This document shows, piece after piece, positions 9,779 through 21,670 of a stretch of 64,000 nucleotides of DNA. The DNA is from Tetragonia tetragonoides. Lineage: Eukaryota > Streptophyta > Magnoliopsida > Caryophyllales > Aizoaceae. The position numbers and the translations under genes were made by a program. A model generated the notes under the pieces. That model was not told where the DNA came from. It did no database searches and saw nothing but the letters and a program-made list of their open reading frames with translations. The stretch is taken from contig CM076143.1 in the NCBI GenBank assembly GCA_038025085.1, positions 33,068,501 through 33,132,500 of the forward strand, given 5' to 3'. Each line of letters opens with the position of its first letter. Position 1 is the stretch's first letter.

Positions 9779-11160
9779 TTGTTACTAAGTGCTCCGTGCT
9801 TCCTATTCAGGATAGGGGTTCCGAAGAAGAAAGGAAACCTTGAGAAAAGTTGGGCTCGGCCTTCGACAAGGCTGGTTCGTCTGCAACCGTCTACACCGCC
9901 AGGGTCTCGTTTACCTCCACCACAAACAGCCTCACCATCAATAAATTCGCCATCACCACATACCTTTTTCTCCACACCTATCACCCCTCCCAACTTCACG
10001 ATGCCGAAGACCACTGACGAAAGGCTGGACGAGCTCATGAGTGAGCTAGAAAGGGTACTACTCAAGGTTGAAGATATAGAAAGGAAAAGAGAAGAAGAAA
10101 CAAGGGATCCATCTGATTCTGACTCAGAGGAAGAAGGGCCAAATTCCATAATGGCTAAGATCACCTCTGTGCCAAAGAGTAGCGGCCTAATTTCCAACTA
10201 CGGTGCTAATGTGGGGAAGTTTAACACTAAAATCAAGGGCAAACTTCCAGCCAAATTCTCTATTCCTGAAGTGCCCACCTTCACTAGAGTCGACAGTCCG
10301 CAGGATCACCTGAAATCCTTCACTACCTCTATGGCTCTAAGGGGAATCAACAAGAAACTCTATGCCCATCTGTTTCCCCAGACCCTTGATACACAAGCTC
10401 GACGATGTTTCCACACCTTGGATTTGGAAAGCTACCCAACCTGGTCCGATTTTACCACAGTCTTCCTGGCTCGATACAAGGATAATGCTACTCTCACCAT
10501 TACTTTGAGAGAGCTCGAAATCACCACTCAAGAGAAGAACGAGGGATTCACTAGGTTCCTCCGTTGATGGAAGTCTAATATAGCTGAAATGGTGGAAAGA
10601 CCTTCTAAAGCTGAACAAATTAGGCATTTCATTAAGAACCTGCAACCGGCCTATTAAAACCATCTTCAATATCAGGCCATTGACTCCTACCAACGTCTTT
10701 ATGACGTTGGCATCTCATTGAAGATGATCTCAACAAAAACAAAGACCAAGTCACCCCTAAGCCCTTCACTTATGGGAGAGACAAGAGGACAACTGCTGGA
10801 GCCTCTTCTGGTGCTCAGGTTAACGAGGTAGCTGTTGTGAATACCATTGCTGAAAGAAAGCCATCAAGAGAATTCACCTCTCTCATTATGATCTTGTCAC
10901 ATGCTCTTGAAAGAATGATAAAAAATAATCTGCTGCAACCTATCGGTCCTACTCCAGAACCCTCTATTAATGGTCGCAACTGGAAAGAGGGTGAGTACTG
11001 CAAGTACCATCAAGGAAAATGGCATGACACCGACAACTGTTGGGCTCTTAAACATGCTATCCAAGATAGAATTGAAAATGGTATCATACCCTTTACCAAA
11101 ACCAGGACAACCACCCAGCAACTCCAACAACCCTTTGGGTGCCATCCTGCATATTAGTAT
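9779..11160 (+). pseudogene. gag of element A
   Basis: Gag forms the particle that packages the retrotransposon RNA. The frame from 9779 (domain proper from about 10002, MPKTTDERLDEL) has an acidic coiled-coil start, then the plant retrotransposon capsid domain (PF03732) with the PTWSDFTTVFLARY motif. It is cut by stops at 10565 and about 10655 and by a frameshift near 10715. The C-terminal part (10837-11157) has the knuckle-like CKYHQGKWHDTDNC typical of Tat gag. Gag in C (63997-62997) and D (53160-53992) is homologous. Non-functional as it stands. Confidence 0.85.
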
Positions 11161-11600
11161 TGAAGATGCCTTGGGACTTGAGATCGCCGGAATATTGGAC
11201 AGCGACGAGGAAGACCTATGGGAAGTCCAAACCAGACCTCCCATAGGCGTGGCTCATTTGACACGTTCTGGTCGTCATTATAGGCCACCAAACATCTATA
11301 GTGACAGAGTTCAGCCTCCAGCTGAAGAAGAAGCCGAAGAAATTCTGACCAAAGACAAAGAGTCTCTCATCACAGGACAACTCAAAAGAATCAAAGCTGA
11401 TATCTCCATTTGGCAACTCTTAGCCTCGTCCTACGAACACCGACAAGCCACTCTGAAAGCCTAGTCAAAAGTTTTAGTGCCACAAGATATGAGGCTTGAC
11501 GAGCTGGTCAGTTTCTTAGTAGGGGATAAACCCCAACCAACCATTACTTTTTCCGACAGTGAATTACCCCCCGAAGGATCCTCACACAATAATGCCTTAT
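11161..11600 (+). pseudogene. Start of the protease region of element A (truncated)
   Basis: The frame matches the pre-protease linker of element D (54444-54750): ADISIWQLLASS and TFSDSELPPEG here against TDISILQLLTTS and TFSDKDLPSEG in D. A stop at 11462 interrupts it. The match ends at 11600, before the catalytic Asp motif, where an unrelated insert starts. RT and most of RNase H are missing from A. Confidence 0.75.
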
Positions 11601-14052
11601 TGTAATACTCGGTATTTTGAAAGCATAAAAAAATAAAATAAAAAAAAGAAGAAGATGATTTATTGTTTTCATTAGATATAAATATTGTTACGTAGCATTG
11701 TTTTTTTATAAGGTGGAATGATGTTATTTATTACCCACGTTAGCATGTTTATGAGTAATAGATATCAATTAGCTAGATAAGATTAGTGTTTGCAGATTAT
11801 GTTTTAGAGCCATTTAGAAGTCACTTAGATATTTATGTATACTACCCTCTAGGAATTAAGCAAACCTACCAGATGAGGAAACTCACTTGGTTTCACCAAC
11901 TTTCCCTTCCTCCCTTATAAGCCCCTTTGTTTCATTTTGCTTGTAAAAAAAAATAACTAAAAGGGGGAATAAAAACAAGATCTCACACCATCATTTTCAC
12001 CCAACTCACGCATCACCATCATCGACCATCACTCACGCCATCTCCATCTCCACCTTCACCCACAACACCACCACAACTCACCATCAAAGTAAGTGAAGCT
12101 CTAACAGCTGCACCTCGGTCCCAGCGTAAGAGCTCACGCCTCCTGTCACGGCGGTGAGCCACCAAGGAGGACCACCATTGACGCACCACAGTTCCCCCAA
12201 GTCAATTTGTTAGGTATTCAACCAGATCCCTAGCCCTAATTTAGTTCAATTCAATTTATAGAAATAGAAAACCTAGAACCCAAATTACTACTTGTTATAT
12301 GTAAACTTGTAGATATTGAAGTAAGCTAGTGGGTATTGAGAATTGGAGCTCAACCTTACCGAAGGACCCAAGGTAACTTATATCTGTCTCGTACAGCCCA
12401 TTGTGATTCAATTTTGAGCCTAATTATGTGTATTTGGGTTAATTGAATTGTCTTTGATGTGAATTGGGGAAATTTATGATATGTGCAGTAGTAAGATGTA
12501 TTTTATATGAAATTCAGTTTCTGCTTTGTTACAGTTCTCGCTGGTACTAATGTGTGGGTGAATTGTAAAAGCATGTTTTATTGCAATTGAGTTGATTTAT
12601 GAATTAGTGTATATGCTAGATGCTACGGTTCGGTTAATTGTGAAACTATGTAAAGTTTGGTTTTGCTTGACTACTGAAAATGCATAAGCTTGACTTAGCG
12701 GTAGATAGTCCAAGATATGATTTTATGTGTTGAGATTGAAGTTAGTGTAGAAGGTATTCAAGTGTGTCCAGCAATGACTCGGCTTACTATTTTGATGGTA
12801 GTTTTTGGGTTAGAAATCATGTTAAAGTGTATAGTTAAGATGTAGGTCGTTGCCTTTAATAAATGTGTGGGCTGATAAATGTTTTCTATACTTCATGTAT
12901 GTAAATTATGTGAGATTGTAGACTTGCTAACCAAGCTGAGCAACTTTATAAGTTTATTAGAGTTATGAAGGGATACCTAGCTTATCTCTAGAGCCTTGTG
13001 ATATGCTAGTGAGTAAAGAAGTAATGTCAAACTGAAAAAGAAAATGATGAAGTGCTCTAGTGCTATGAGCTTGAAATGAATGATATGAGCTAGTACATTA
13101 ATTGAACGAGACGTTCAATTATGAGAAGTGTTACAGATGCTAAGGCATAAGAAGTAAATATGTTCTATGTAAGCCAGAGTTGGCTAGCTATGAGATATGT
13201 AAGCAAGTATATGGTGTGGTGTGCTATTGTTCATAACATATGAAAGAAAAGAAAAGCTATTTAAGCTATAAATAACGTAAAGTGGAAGATGGCTCTGGGT
13301 AGTAGGAACCTATTGGTACTCCATATGTGTTATATGGGAGACGTCCCCAGAGCTTAGCTCTGGTCCCCAGTTGTGACCTAGCCCCCAGTTGTGACTATGA
13401 CCCCCAGTTGTGGTCAGCAGGTGTAGCACATTTGGCCCCCAGTTGTGGCTTGACCCCCAGTTTTGTTCAAGGATTTAAACGCTCCCGAGATGCGGCGGTC
13501 CTAGGAACCTCTCCCTTATGCCCAGTTCAGTAATGCGAGATTAATAATAAAAGTTATCTTAAGCTATCAAGATAACCGGAGTTATAGAGGTTATCTAATG
13601 ACTGATACTTACCGATGTTTTGAGAATGATTGATGATGTTATCATAGACCGCGGAGAGATTCCGCCTCCTCTGAATGAAGAAGATGATATCTACGGAGCC
13701 TGGAATTAGTTGGCTACCCACAAAAGCTAGAGGAATCGAGTCTGAGTCCCCATGTTTTGTCGTGTTAGGATCTTAGTAAATCTTTAGGTTGAGTCTGGAA
13801 CAGGGGGTGTTCCCCCTTAACTTTTCTTCCTATGTCTAATTTCTTTTTGACGGGAATTAGAGACCCTCTTCTCTAAAGTCATGTGTGCATATCATTTTGC
13901 AAATCAATAAAAATTCCTCTTGCTCATTTATTTCTTTCTTTGTTTGGCTATTGATAAATCCAATGAACTCAAAGTCGCACAAATAATTAGCTAATCAATT
14001 TCAGCAATGTAAGTAAACATTACAAAGCAAGAATACAAATTATCTCTTTCAC
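11601..14052. other. Non-coding insert that replaces protease-RT-RNase H in element A
   Basis: Homology to D stops at 11600 and resumes about 14053 near the end of RNase H, so some 3 kb of pol is replaced by 2.45 kb of other DNA. The insert begins TGTAATACTCGGTATTTTG, which looks like an LTR start, preceded by CTTAT. It holds a TATA-like CTTATAAGCC near 11917, a CAC/CAT-rich stretch (11980-12090) and a late sequence with AATAAAAATT (13907). The right end, with a matching CTTAT duplication and a CA end, was not found. A long solo LTR with a flanking deletion is the best guess. There is no convincing ORF. Confidence 0.45.
13373..13466. repeat. Short repeats CCCCAGTTGTG
   Basis: Five copies or near-copies of CCCCAGTTGTG lie within about 95 bases, with irregular spacing. 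The ORF across them (13327-13533) is a product of the repeat and is not called a gene. Confidence 0.6.
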
Positions 14053-14082
14053 AGGAACTTGAGTAGCTGAACTCTCTCAACG

Positions 14083-15408
14083 ATGCCACTACACAAGAAA
14101 AAGCGAGCTAGCCTGTTGCAACAACCTCGACAAAGATATGACCCTGGCTCCGATCGAAGAAGAGACTTGGTACCAAGACGTCTTCAACTACATCACCAAA
14201 GGAATATACCATCAAGACGCACCACTAAGAGCTCAACGGGCCATCCGTCTCTTAGCGGTGCAATATATAGAATACAAGGGGGTTCTGTACAAGAAATCCC
14301 ACAACGGGGTCAACCTCAGATGCGTGAACTCCGAAGACGCTGTAGAGATCATGGACGAGGTACACAATGGTGTGTGCAGCCACACATGAATGGTCGAATG
14401 CTCTCTAGAAAGGTCATACGACTAGGGTACTACTGGACCATGGAAAGGGATTGTTACGACTATGTCAAGAAGTGCAATAAATGTTAGATATATGCCAACC
14501 TGCAGCATATGCCACCCTCAATGCTCCATAACTTCACATCCCCTTGGCCATTTTCCGCATGGGGAATAGATATCATTGGTAAAAGCACCCCGAAAGGCTC
14601 TGGAGGACATGAATACATCCTAGTAGCGATAGACTATTTGATCAAATGGATTGAAGCCCAATCCTATGTCGTCCTTACCTCAAAACAAGTGTCCAAGTTC
14701 ATAAGGAACAACATCATCTGCCGATACGGCATTCCGCATGAAATCATCAGTGACCATGGACCCCATTTCAAAGCCGAAACAACCACCCTCCTCAAAAACT
14801 ACAAAATCCAGCACCACAAATCATTCCCTTACCGTCCCCAAACCAACGGCGCAGTGGAAGCCGCCCACAAAAACCTTAAGACTATCATTGAAAAGATGAT
14901 AGAAAACTACAATGATTAGCTCAAAAAAATCCCATTTGCCCTTTGGGGATATAGGACATCCATATGATCCTCTACGGGAGCAACACTTTATTCCCTAGTC
15001 TACGGAATGGAAGCAGTGCTACCCATAGAAGTCCAACTACCCTCCATGTGCATAGCCTTACAGGGAGAAATTCCCGAAACCCAAAGGTTACGAACCCGCT
15101 ACGAGGAACTCATGTTCACGGATGAAAGACGCCTACGGGCCCTAGACCACTCCCACATGTACCAGCAACGCATGGCAAGAGCATTAAACAAAAAGGTTCG
15201 ACATTGGAATTTAAAGGAAGGAGACTTAGTTTGGAAAGAACTACGTGCCCTAGTTACTGACCCCAGAAGCAAATTTCGACCAAGCTGGTCCTGTCCGTTC
15301 ATCATCAAAGACATCTTATCAGAAGGCGCGGTCAGCCTCATGGACATTGACGACATCGAGTTCAGTCAGCTCACCAATATGGACCAATTGAAGAAGTGCT
15401 ACGTCTAA
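14083..15408 (+). pseudogene. Integrase of element A
   Basis: Integrase inserts the cDNA into the host genome. From 14138 the frame gives the region before the zinc finger (MTLAPIEEETWY), then the HHCC part with breaks (frameshift near 14390, stop at 14485). The catalytic core from 14509 keeps WGIDIIG, SDHGPHF and TNGAVEAAH, so all three of D, D and E are seen. Stops at 14917 and about 14968 split the core from the C-terminal part (15007-15408, QLTNMDQLKKCYV then stop). The closest copy is B's (28768-28266 and 24384-23911). It converges with the antisense DUF7745 gene that ends at 15719. Confidence 0.88.
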
Positions 15409-15465
15409 AAATAAAAATAAAAAAAAAAGAAAAATACGGAAAAAAAAGACGTACAGAATTTGAAT

Positions 15466-15520
15466 GAACTACGGTGGCCTGATTCCACAATGGATATGTA
15501 TGCAACCCTTTTAAGGGGCC
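15466..15520 (+). other. Conserved two-hairpin motif after integrase (element A)
   Basis: About 60 bases after the integrase stop lies GAACTAC-GG-TGGCCTGATTCC, then GGATATGTATG, then a small hairpin with CCCTT and AAGGGG arms. The same block is in B (23873-23818) and C (62172-62113). In A the first stem is partly decayed. It sits between the convergent pol and DUF7745 genes. Confidence 0.6.
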
Positions 15521-15571
15521 CGACCAAAATCAATCCAAAATTCCATTCAACTCATTCAAAAAGGGATAATC

Positions 15572-15577
15572 TTTATT
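15572..15577 (-). terminator. Poly(A) signal of the antisense DUF7745 gene (A)
   Basis: AATAAA on the minus strand, 142 bases after the gene's stop at 15719, in the context TTGAATAAAGATTATCCC. The B copy has the same signal at 23762-23767 in the same context. Confidence 0.6.
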
Positions 15578-15718
15578 CAAGCTGAACGAATAAGCTTACA
15601 TTGCAAAAATTAAACTTCCTAAGGTTAAAAAAAATAAATAAAGCAACAACGAGGGTTTAAGCTAAACAAATTCTTATTGTTTTTTTTAAAACTAGACTTG
15701 CTTTCTAAGAAAAGTATT

Positions 15719-16950
15719 TTAATCCTTCTTCCCTTTAGAAGGCTTCGTTGAAGTGTTCTTCTTTGAAGGACTCCGGCTTGAGGACGACCTATGATAATTT
15801 CCTTGAGCTGGGGGCTTGCCTCTTTTCATTACATGATAGCCTCCCTCATGAGGCCCTTCCTTTCTTTTCTTGCTTCCTGTTCTTCAGTGATACTTAGGCT
15901 TTTGGTCCCACTCCTCATGACGAAGGGCTCGTCTCGCTTCTCCATCACTGCAGGAAAGCCAGTTCAAGTAGGTCTCAGAAACTTGAGTTGGGGCAATCAC
16001 CCGAGGTACAGTCCAGCGGTCCCGGCTATGCCAGTATTTTCCCTAATCCACAGCAAATTCTGTGGTCAAAGCCAAGATATGCGGTCTCGTAGTCTCCTGA
16101 CGAGGGATAACCTGCTTCAATCCATATTGCCTCATGACCCTAGAAGGGAAGAGGAAAGTACTCCTGTACAAACCCAGTATGGTAGTATGAGGAACAAAAT
16201 TGTCACAAGCCACTAAGGAAGTCAAGCTCCACCAGGTCACATGCCAACGGATAAAAGGTCCTACCTGGAAAAAGGCATCCCATTTAGCAAGGGTCTTTTC
16301 AGAATATAGCCTTTTCCTAACCAAGAAGCTACTTGCGATATAAGTTTTCTTTGACCAGGCTCGAGTGATACGAGCTATCATATTCTCTGGTAACTCTATT
16401 AGCCTTAGATGCTCACACAACCAAATTTGAAGCAGCAGGGAGCTGCCAGAAAAAGCTTCGTGAGGGGAGATTTTCAACCTGTCGAGCGCAACAATAGTTT
16501 CCTCTACAACCAGATGCAAATGAGAGTGTCCTTCAGCAATTTAATTCACCACTCGGAACAACAAGGCTCTACCCAAATTAGAAGATTCTGCATTAGCAAA
16601 CAACAGGAGGTTTAACAGGCAAAGTAAAACCTGTTGGCGGCAACTCGATGTACTCATCACTAAAACCATCTCTCAAATAAGGCACAGCTGGGGGAAGAAC
16701 ATCACACATATTAGTAATTAGTAATTGCAACTAATTCTTCAACTAAAGGGCATAATTCAGAGTTACCGAAACGGAAAACGTGCAAGTCGGGGTCCCAATA
16801 ATTCAGAGCAGATCAAAGAAGGTGCCACAATATTTTTGGTTGTCTTAAAGTCAGCAAGGTAGAGACATGAAACGGAGCCAGTTCAAGTTTGTCTTCTATG
16901 GTTTGATTTTTGCACCAGGCATCGAACAGGTTTTCAAAGGGTTTCACCAT
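15719..16950 (-). pseudogene. Antisense DUF7745 gene of element A
   Basis: It lies opposite to A's integrase and ends convergent with it. The start is taken at 16950 (ACCATGG, MVKPFENLFDAW); an ATG at 17004 in the same frame is possible. Domain: a WCKNQTIEDK start, then WDPDLHVFRFG, then a long helical part (QIWLCEHLRLIELPENMIA, AWSKKTY, LVRKRLY) and a Lys/Ser-rich tail. The in-frame TGA at 16815-16813 is shared with B. About 130 bases are missing near 16600-16690, and there are frameshifts in the C-terminal half. DUF7745 is seen in many plant retroelements and its function is unknown. Confidence 0.8.
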
Positions 16951-17086
16951 GGTAGAAGCTTTGGGAAATTCGAGAGAGCTAACGGCTGAAAAGTGATACA
17001 ACATTGAGTCATCATAACATACATATCATATAAAACTCGGGCCAAAAGAAGTCAGAAATCCGCGAAAAAGCCCAAACCAGAGCTGT

Positions 17087-17170
17087 TAGTGGCTCTGGCC
17101 AGGGCCATTAGCGGCCCTCATCTTCAGTTCAGCGCCGCTAGCTGCCCAGCCCAGCGCCGCTAGCGGCCCT
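17087..17170. promoter_or_regulatory. GCCGCTAGCGGC cluster ahead of the antisense DUF7745 gene (A)
   Basis: An exact copy at 17156-17167 and degenerate copies at 17104-17115 and 17134-17145 lie 150-220 bases upstream of the ATG at 16950. A TATA-like TTTATATGAT is near 17030 on the minus strand. B lost this stretch with the TIR insertion. Confidence 0.5.
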
Positions 17171-17389
17171 GACCCTGGCCCAGTCAATTTTCCCCTTTCG
17201 CTCCGACCCGCTCACTTGGTCTATTCAGCTCGGTTGAAGCCCAGTTTACGCACAACGGAATTATAAGGCCCGAGACTCTCTTAGTTTTATCTTTTCTATT
17301 TTCTTTTTTTTTTCTTTTCATTTTTTTAGGGGGTATAATATGTGTAATTTTTGCGCTTTTTCTTGCAATGTTTTTACCTTTTTCCTTAT

Positions 17390-17395
17390 TTTATT
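17390..17395 (-). terminator. Candidate poly(A) signal of the antisense PMD gene (A)
   Basis: AATAAA on the minus strand about 150 bases after the PMD stop; the same place as 5812-5817 in B. Confidence 0.4.
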
Positions 17396-17544
17396 CCCTA
17401 AATTTTGGCCTATTTTCCTACTGCATAACGCATTGCATACTTAGAGATCAGACGAACATAATTGAGTCATCATAGCATACATATCATATAAAATGCATAA
17501 AAACAGAAATTCAAAGTCTCAAGGCCAATGTTTACAAAGCAATC

Positions 17545-19981
17545 CTACACCTCTGAACCAGAGTCGTCATCACCATTGCTGTCAGCCTCATCATCAACGG
17601 ACGGCCTCTGACCATAGATTCCGGTCGAATAATGGAAGGAGCCTTGGGTACTAAAGGAGCTGTAAATGGGCCTGCTTTTGTTAGGCCTCATATCCCGCCT
17701 ATAATATGCTGGTGCGTGCATGGGGGTACCTGCCAAAAACCCCGCTCCGAAGAACCTGTCTGTGGCCCGACCGACAAAGTCCATAGCCATATCCTGATAT
17801 GAAGGCCCAGTACGAGGCACATCCCATCCAGGGGTGTTCGCCCAACCTCCAACCATAGGGGTAACAATGGGCCTACTATCAAGAGAAGACTGAAACCTGC
17901 GGGAGAAAACATCTCAGGCACAAGAACGTACGACACAGAAGGTCTAGGCGCCTCATCAACAGGAGGCCTAGTAACAGCCATGGGAGGTGAACGAGCAATA
18001 GACGGTCTGCTCGCCGAAGAGGCCCGCGCAGCAGAAGAATGTCGAGGTCCCACCGAAGACGAAGAGTGAGACATCTGGAAATAATCAAGGTCGAGATGTT
18101 AAGTTAAGCACTTCACTTAGCTAAAACAAAGGCTGAAAGTCTACTTACATCGATAGTCCTAGACCGAGAAGTCTTCCAGTTGCCCATCACCCGACCGTAG
18201 CCTTTCTTCAACAGCTGAATGAGCTTGAAGATTTGAGAAGTTTGCTCCCGGTTCAGCTACAAAAACACAAACACAAGACATAGAGTCAGCACTCAAAAGT
18301 AAACACAAAACAGAAGAAGGGATAGGCAAGGTACACAGCCGTACGGTCCAAGCCAGCAATCTCCGGCTCCAGAAACTCCGTGGCCGCCATACCACGAGCC
18401 ATGACCCCCAAATCCCGCACGCTCAGGCTTCGCAGGTAGAACATGGTCATCGGAGGGTCCTCCCGAACCAAATGACTACCCAAGGATGGATAGACCAGTC
18501 GGGTCAAACAATCCTAAAGGACCCAATGGTAATGTGGGGCGGAACCCCAGGAATACCGTCAAAAGCGGACCACGAGACAAGCAAATTACCAAATCAAAAG
18601 TTCATTCACACCAAATGGACCAAAAAAAAATGCACAAGTCAACAGCAACATACCATACATGCGGCATGGCTCTCGAAGGTAGCCCGAAAATGCTCCAAAG
18701 AGGTAAATGATAGGTTATCTCTACCAATCCACCGTGAACCTAGTGGGAACATCCTCAAACCAGGATGGTGAGGACCGAAAGCCTGAAAATACTCGAAGAA
18801 CCACAACTGCCATACAAGCAAAAAGGGAAAGGATGAGCTCCAAATTCAAGAGCATATGCAAAGCAAAAAGCGAAATATATAGGTCCTACCTCCGGTATCC
18901 TCCACGGGCCCGAGATAGATGCCCTCTCACTCGTTGGCTTAGACCTGCAAGCCCGACCACACCATCACACCAAGGTAGCATAAGCAGGAGCACCGAAGTT
19001 GTACTCATAGACCTTGGTCAAATCCTCCAAACATGTCAAGAGACCGACGTGACATACACTCTTCTTCTGAGCGAAAATGGTTGACCCCATTAAGCAAGCC
19101 AGGAAAATACGGGCTCTCTGCTCCTCGGTAAGCCCCTGCTACGCCAAAGCCGCTCATAACTGCGGCAAGGAACCCCGATCCCTATCAAAAAGGGCAGACA
19201 CAGGCCCATAAAGCTCGAGCAACCTGTCACTCTGTTGCCAGTAACTCACGTCGTACCGAATACGACGCCCTCTAAAGGATAGACTCGTCAGCACAGCGAA
19301 CTGATAAGGGGTGGGGAACATCTCTCCTATGGGGGTATGGAAAGTGTTCGTGGAATCCCAGAACCTCTCCAAAGCCCCCTAACAATAATCCTAGTATCCC
19401 CAAAGTGACAAGCAGGAATAAAAGTCAAGAAATGCTCAAAACCCGAGCCCAATACCATATCCCTAGCTCCAACTGAAAAAGTCTCCAACATCATGGCCCA
19501 ATGGGAAGTAGACCCATGAGCCTGCAACAAAACGCCAACACCCTAGCCAACAAACAAAATTTTCTCAACACCCCATATACTACGAATACAGCCAAAATAA
19601 ATTCCACACAAATTATATACAGTTGACCACCAATCCAATACAAGTCTCAATTTATTCGTGTGCCGAAGCACTAACAGTTCAAATTTTCAGTTCAAAAAAA
19701 AAAATATATATATATATATATACTGAACAGAATAAAAAGAGAGTCAGAAAACCTACCAACTCAGGGTTAGATAGATGACTATGCCTGTCTGGTAGTAAGA
19801 TACTACGGTCCCAAACCCCAGCCGGGCGCCAGTCCAGTCGCTTGAACGAGGCCTTGTACAGAAGAGGCCCGTCCGCATGACGGGCCGAAGGTGTACTGGT
19901 AAAGGGAAGCCTAGTACGGAAAAGGTCCCGGTCATCCTCCCTCTCACCCATGGGACGATTTCCTTTATCTGCGGGAGCCAT
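17545..19981 (-). pseudogene. Antisense PMD gene of element A, spliced
   Basis: This is the second copy of the gene at 2501-5653. Exons: 19981-19757, 19521-18890, 18806-18654, a reduced exon 4 (about 18555-18320), 18256-18149 and 18074-17545. Intron borders are GT-AG (for example GTAGGT at 19756, GTATGT at 18653, GTAAGT at 18148). PMD landmarks: ARDMVLGSGF, NTFHTPIGEMFPTPYQF, LWFFEYFQAFGPHHPGLRMF. Damage: a one-base loss near 19375, loss of the AG acceptor of intron 3 (near 18567), a deletion that removed the end of exon 4 and all of exon 5, and a frameshift in exon 7 near 17856-17890. Most defects differ from those in B, so the parent gene was intact when the two copies separated. Confidence 0.75.
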
Positions 19982-20270
19982 GGGAGTACAATGGAGCTTT
20001 CTCTCTCTAGAAGTGGAAAATTAAAAGTTTCAGATTCGCAAGAAACAAGCAACCATTCAACACTGCAACCCAAAATTCAGCAACTAGGCTGAAAAATAAG
20101 CAAGTTTAAGACAAAAGTCGAAGAATTTGGCCAAGAATTACTTACCTCAAGCAAGTTGAAGCACTCAAAAATGGTGATGGTCTTCGACAATGGCTCGGCA
20201 AGGTGAAGGAGAAGAAGTGAGACGCGAGAAAGAAAAAAAATCGCGACGAAATTGATTTATTTCGCTCAAG

Positions 20271-20330
20271 ATGAGCGCCGTTAGTGGCGATAGCCTGGGC
20301 CGCTAGCGGCCCTGCACCCGCGGGCCCTAC
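20271..20330. promoter_or_regulatory. GCCGCTAGCGGC motif ahead of the antisense PMD gene (A)
   Basis: An exact palindrome at 20299-20310 and a degenerate one at 20277-20288 lie about 300 bases upstream of the PMD ATG (19981), the same place as 2157-2228 in B. Confidence 0.5.
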
Positions 20331-20589
20331 TTGCTTTCCCACGATCTTTTTCAGCTCAGAATTCGTTACTCCAATTCATTCGCGGTAAACATCAGTACCA
20401 AGCGCGCGGGAGACAGACTCTTTGGCCCAAAAATTCGAATTCGACAGATGGCCCATTTTACGGTACCAATTATTTTCAGGTAAAACGAACCCGATTACTT
20501 TTGCAGGTCCCAAACACTGAAGCTCGGAAGCATATCACAACGACTTTACCACCCGGAGCGTCAAAATAATTTAAACCGGGTAAATTTGT

Positions 20590-21656
20590 CAGCCTCCTCA
20601 ATATCCAATAAAATTCCAATACCCAAAAAAAATCCCAATGTTCCGATGACCCAATGTCTCAATGTCTCAAAAATCCCAAATGTCCCAAAATCCCAAAGTC
20701 CCAATATCCCAAATTCCGAAATGTCCCAATGTCACAAATTCGGGTCAGTCAATGATCGCTTACACTGTTTCTGTTAGACTGTCCTTCTGCGAGATCACAA
20801 ATTTGGGGTCAGTCAATGATCGCTTAAACTGTTGCGGTTAAATTGTCCTTCTGTGAGGTCACTTATTTGGGGTCAGTCAATGATCGCTTAAGCTATTGCG
20901 GTTAAACTGTCCTTCTGCGAGGTCACAAATTTGGGGTCAGTCAATGATCGCTTAAGCTATTGAGGTTAAACTGTCCTTCTACGAGGTTACTTATTATGTG
21001 TCAGCCAATGATTGCTTAAACTGTTTCGGTTATACTGTCCATTATTTTTTAAATGTTCCAGTCAATGATTGCTTAAGCTATTGCATTTAAACTGTTCATA
21101 TGTTTTAACCATTTTATAGCCGTTATTTTGATCGCGCTGTCTCGTCGACCTTTTCGTTTCTTGTGCAAACACGGAATCTCGACACCCGCCGAGTGGTGCT
21201 TAGCCACTGTTTACTCAGAATAAAGCATTTATACTATTCACTCTCACGTTACCAACCATTTTTACGCTCGATATTTTTAATCGCGCTGTCTCGTTGACTT
21301 TTTTGCTTCTCATACAGGGACGGAATCTCAACACTCACCGAGCGGTGTTTAGTCACTGTTTGTCGAAACACTCCACGTTGATCATTCGGAAAGTATTACT
21401 AACTTTTTCATTCACTCTGAATACATGTCCCCATCAAACGTTTAGACCATCAACGAGCGTTGTTCTATCCTGCTAACCATAACCTTTATTTCTCTTGTGT
21501 TCACAGAGATGAAATCTTAGCACGATGCGAGCATGTCCCAACTCAGGTTTGTCTTCATATGCATACATACTGTACACTCTACACACCGTATGCACATGAG
21601 CATCTTGCATGTCGCCTTCAGAGTAGTTTGATCTTCGCTTTTACTCAAGCTTGATC
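20590..21656 (+). repeat. Variable 3' untranslated region of element A: 64-bp and ~149-bp tandem repeats
   Basis: A short-period ATGTCCCA-like tract (20600-20740) is followed by 64-bp repeats. The word GGTCAGTC(A) starts at 20743, 20807, 20871 and 20935, with a fifth, diverged unit at 20999, so the period is exactly 64. Two larger units follow (ATCGCGCTGT at 21131 and 21280, period 149). B and C hold the same two families in the same order. No gene is supported. Confidence 0.85.
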
Positions 21657-21670
21657 AAAGTGGGGGCTTC
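21657..21670 (+). other. Polypurine tract of element A
   Basis: AAAGTGGGGGCTTC directly before the 3' LTR; matches 911-924 and 59782-59795 on the minus strand. Confidence 0.8.

Noticed and set aside
13327..13533. ORF with PSCDLAPSCDY repeats as a small Cys-rich protein
   Set aside because: Produced by the CCCCAGTTGTG repeats; no signal peptide and no second copy to support it.
20743..21002. Regular 64-bp repeats as a CRISPR array
   Set aside because: The whole unit repeats, with no unique spacers; the region lies in a plant retroelement 3' region next to a polypurine tract.
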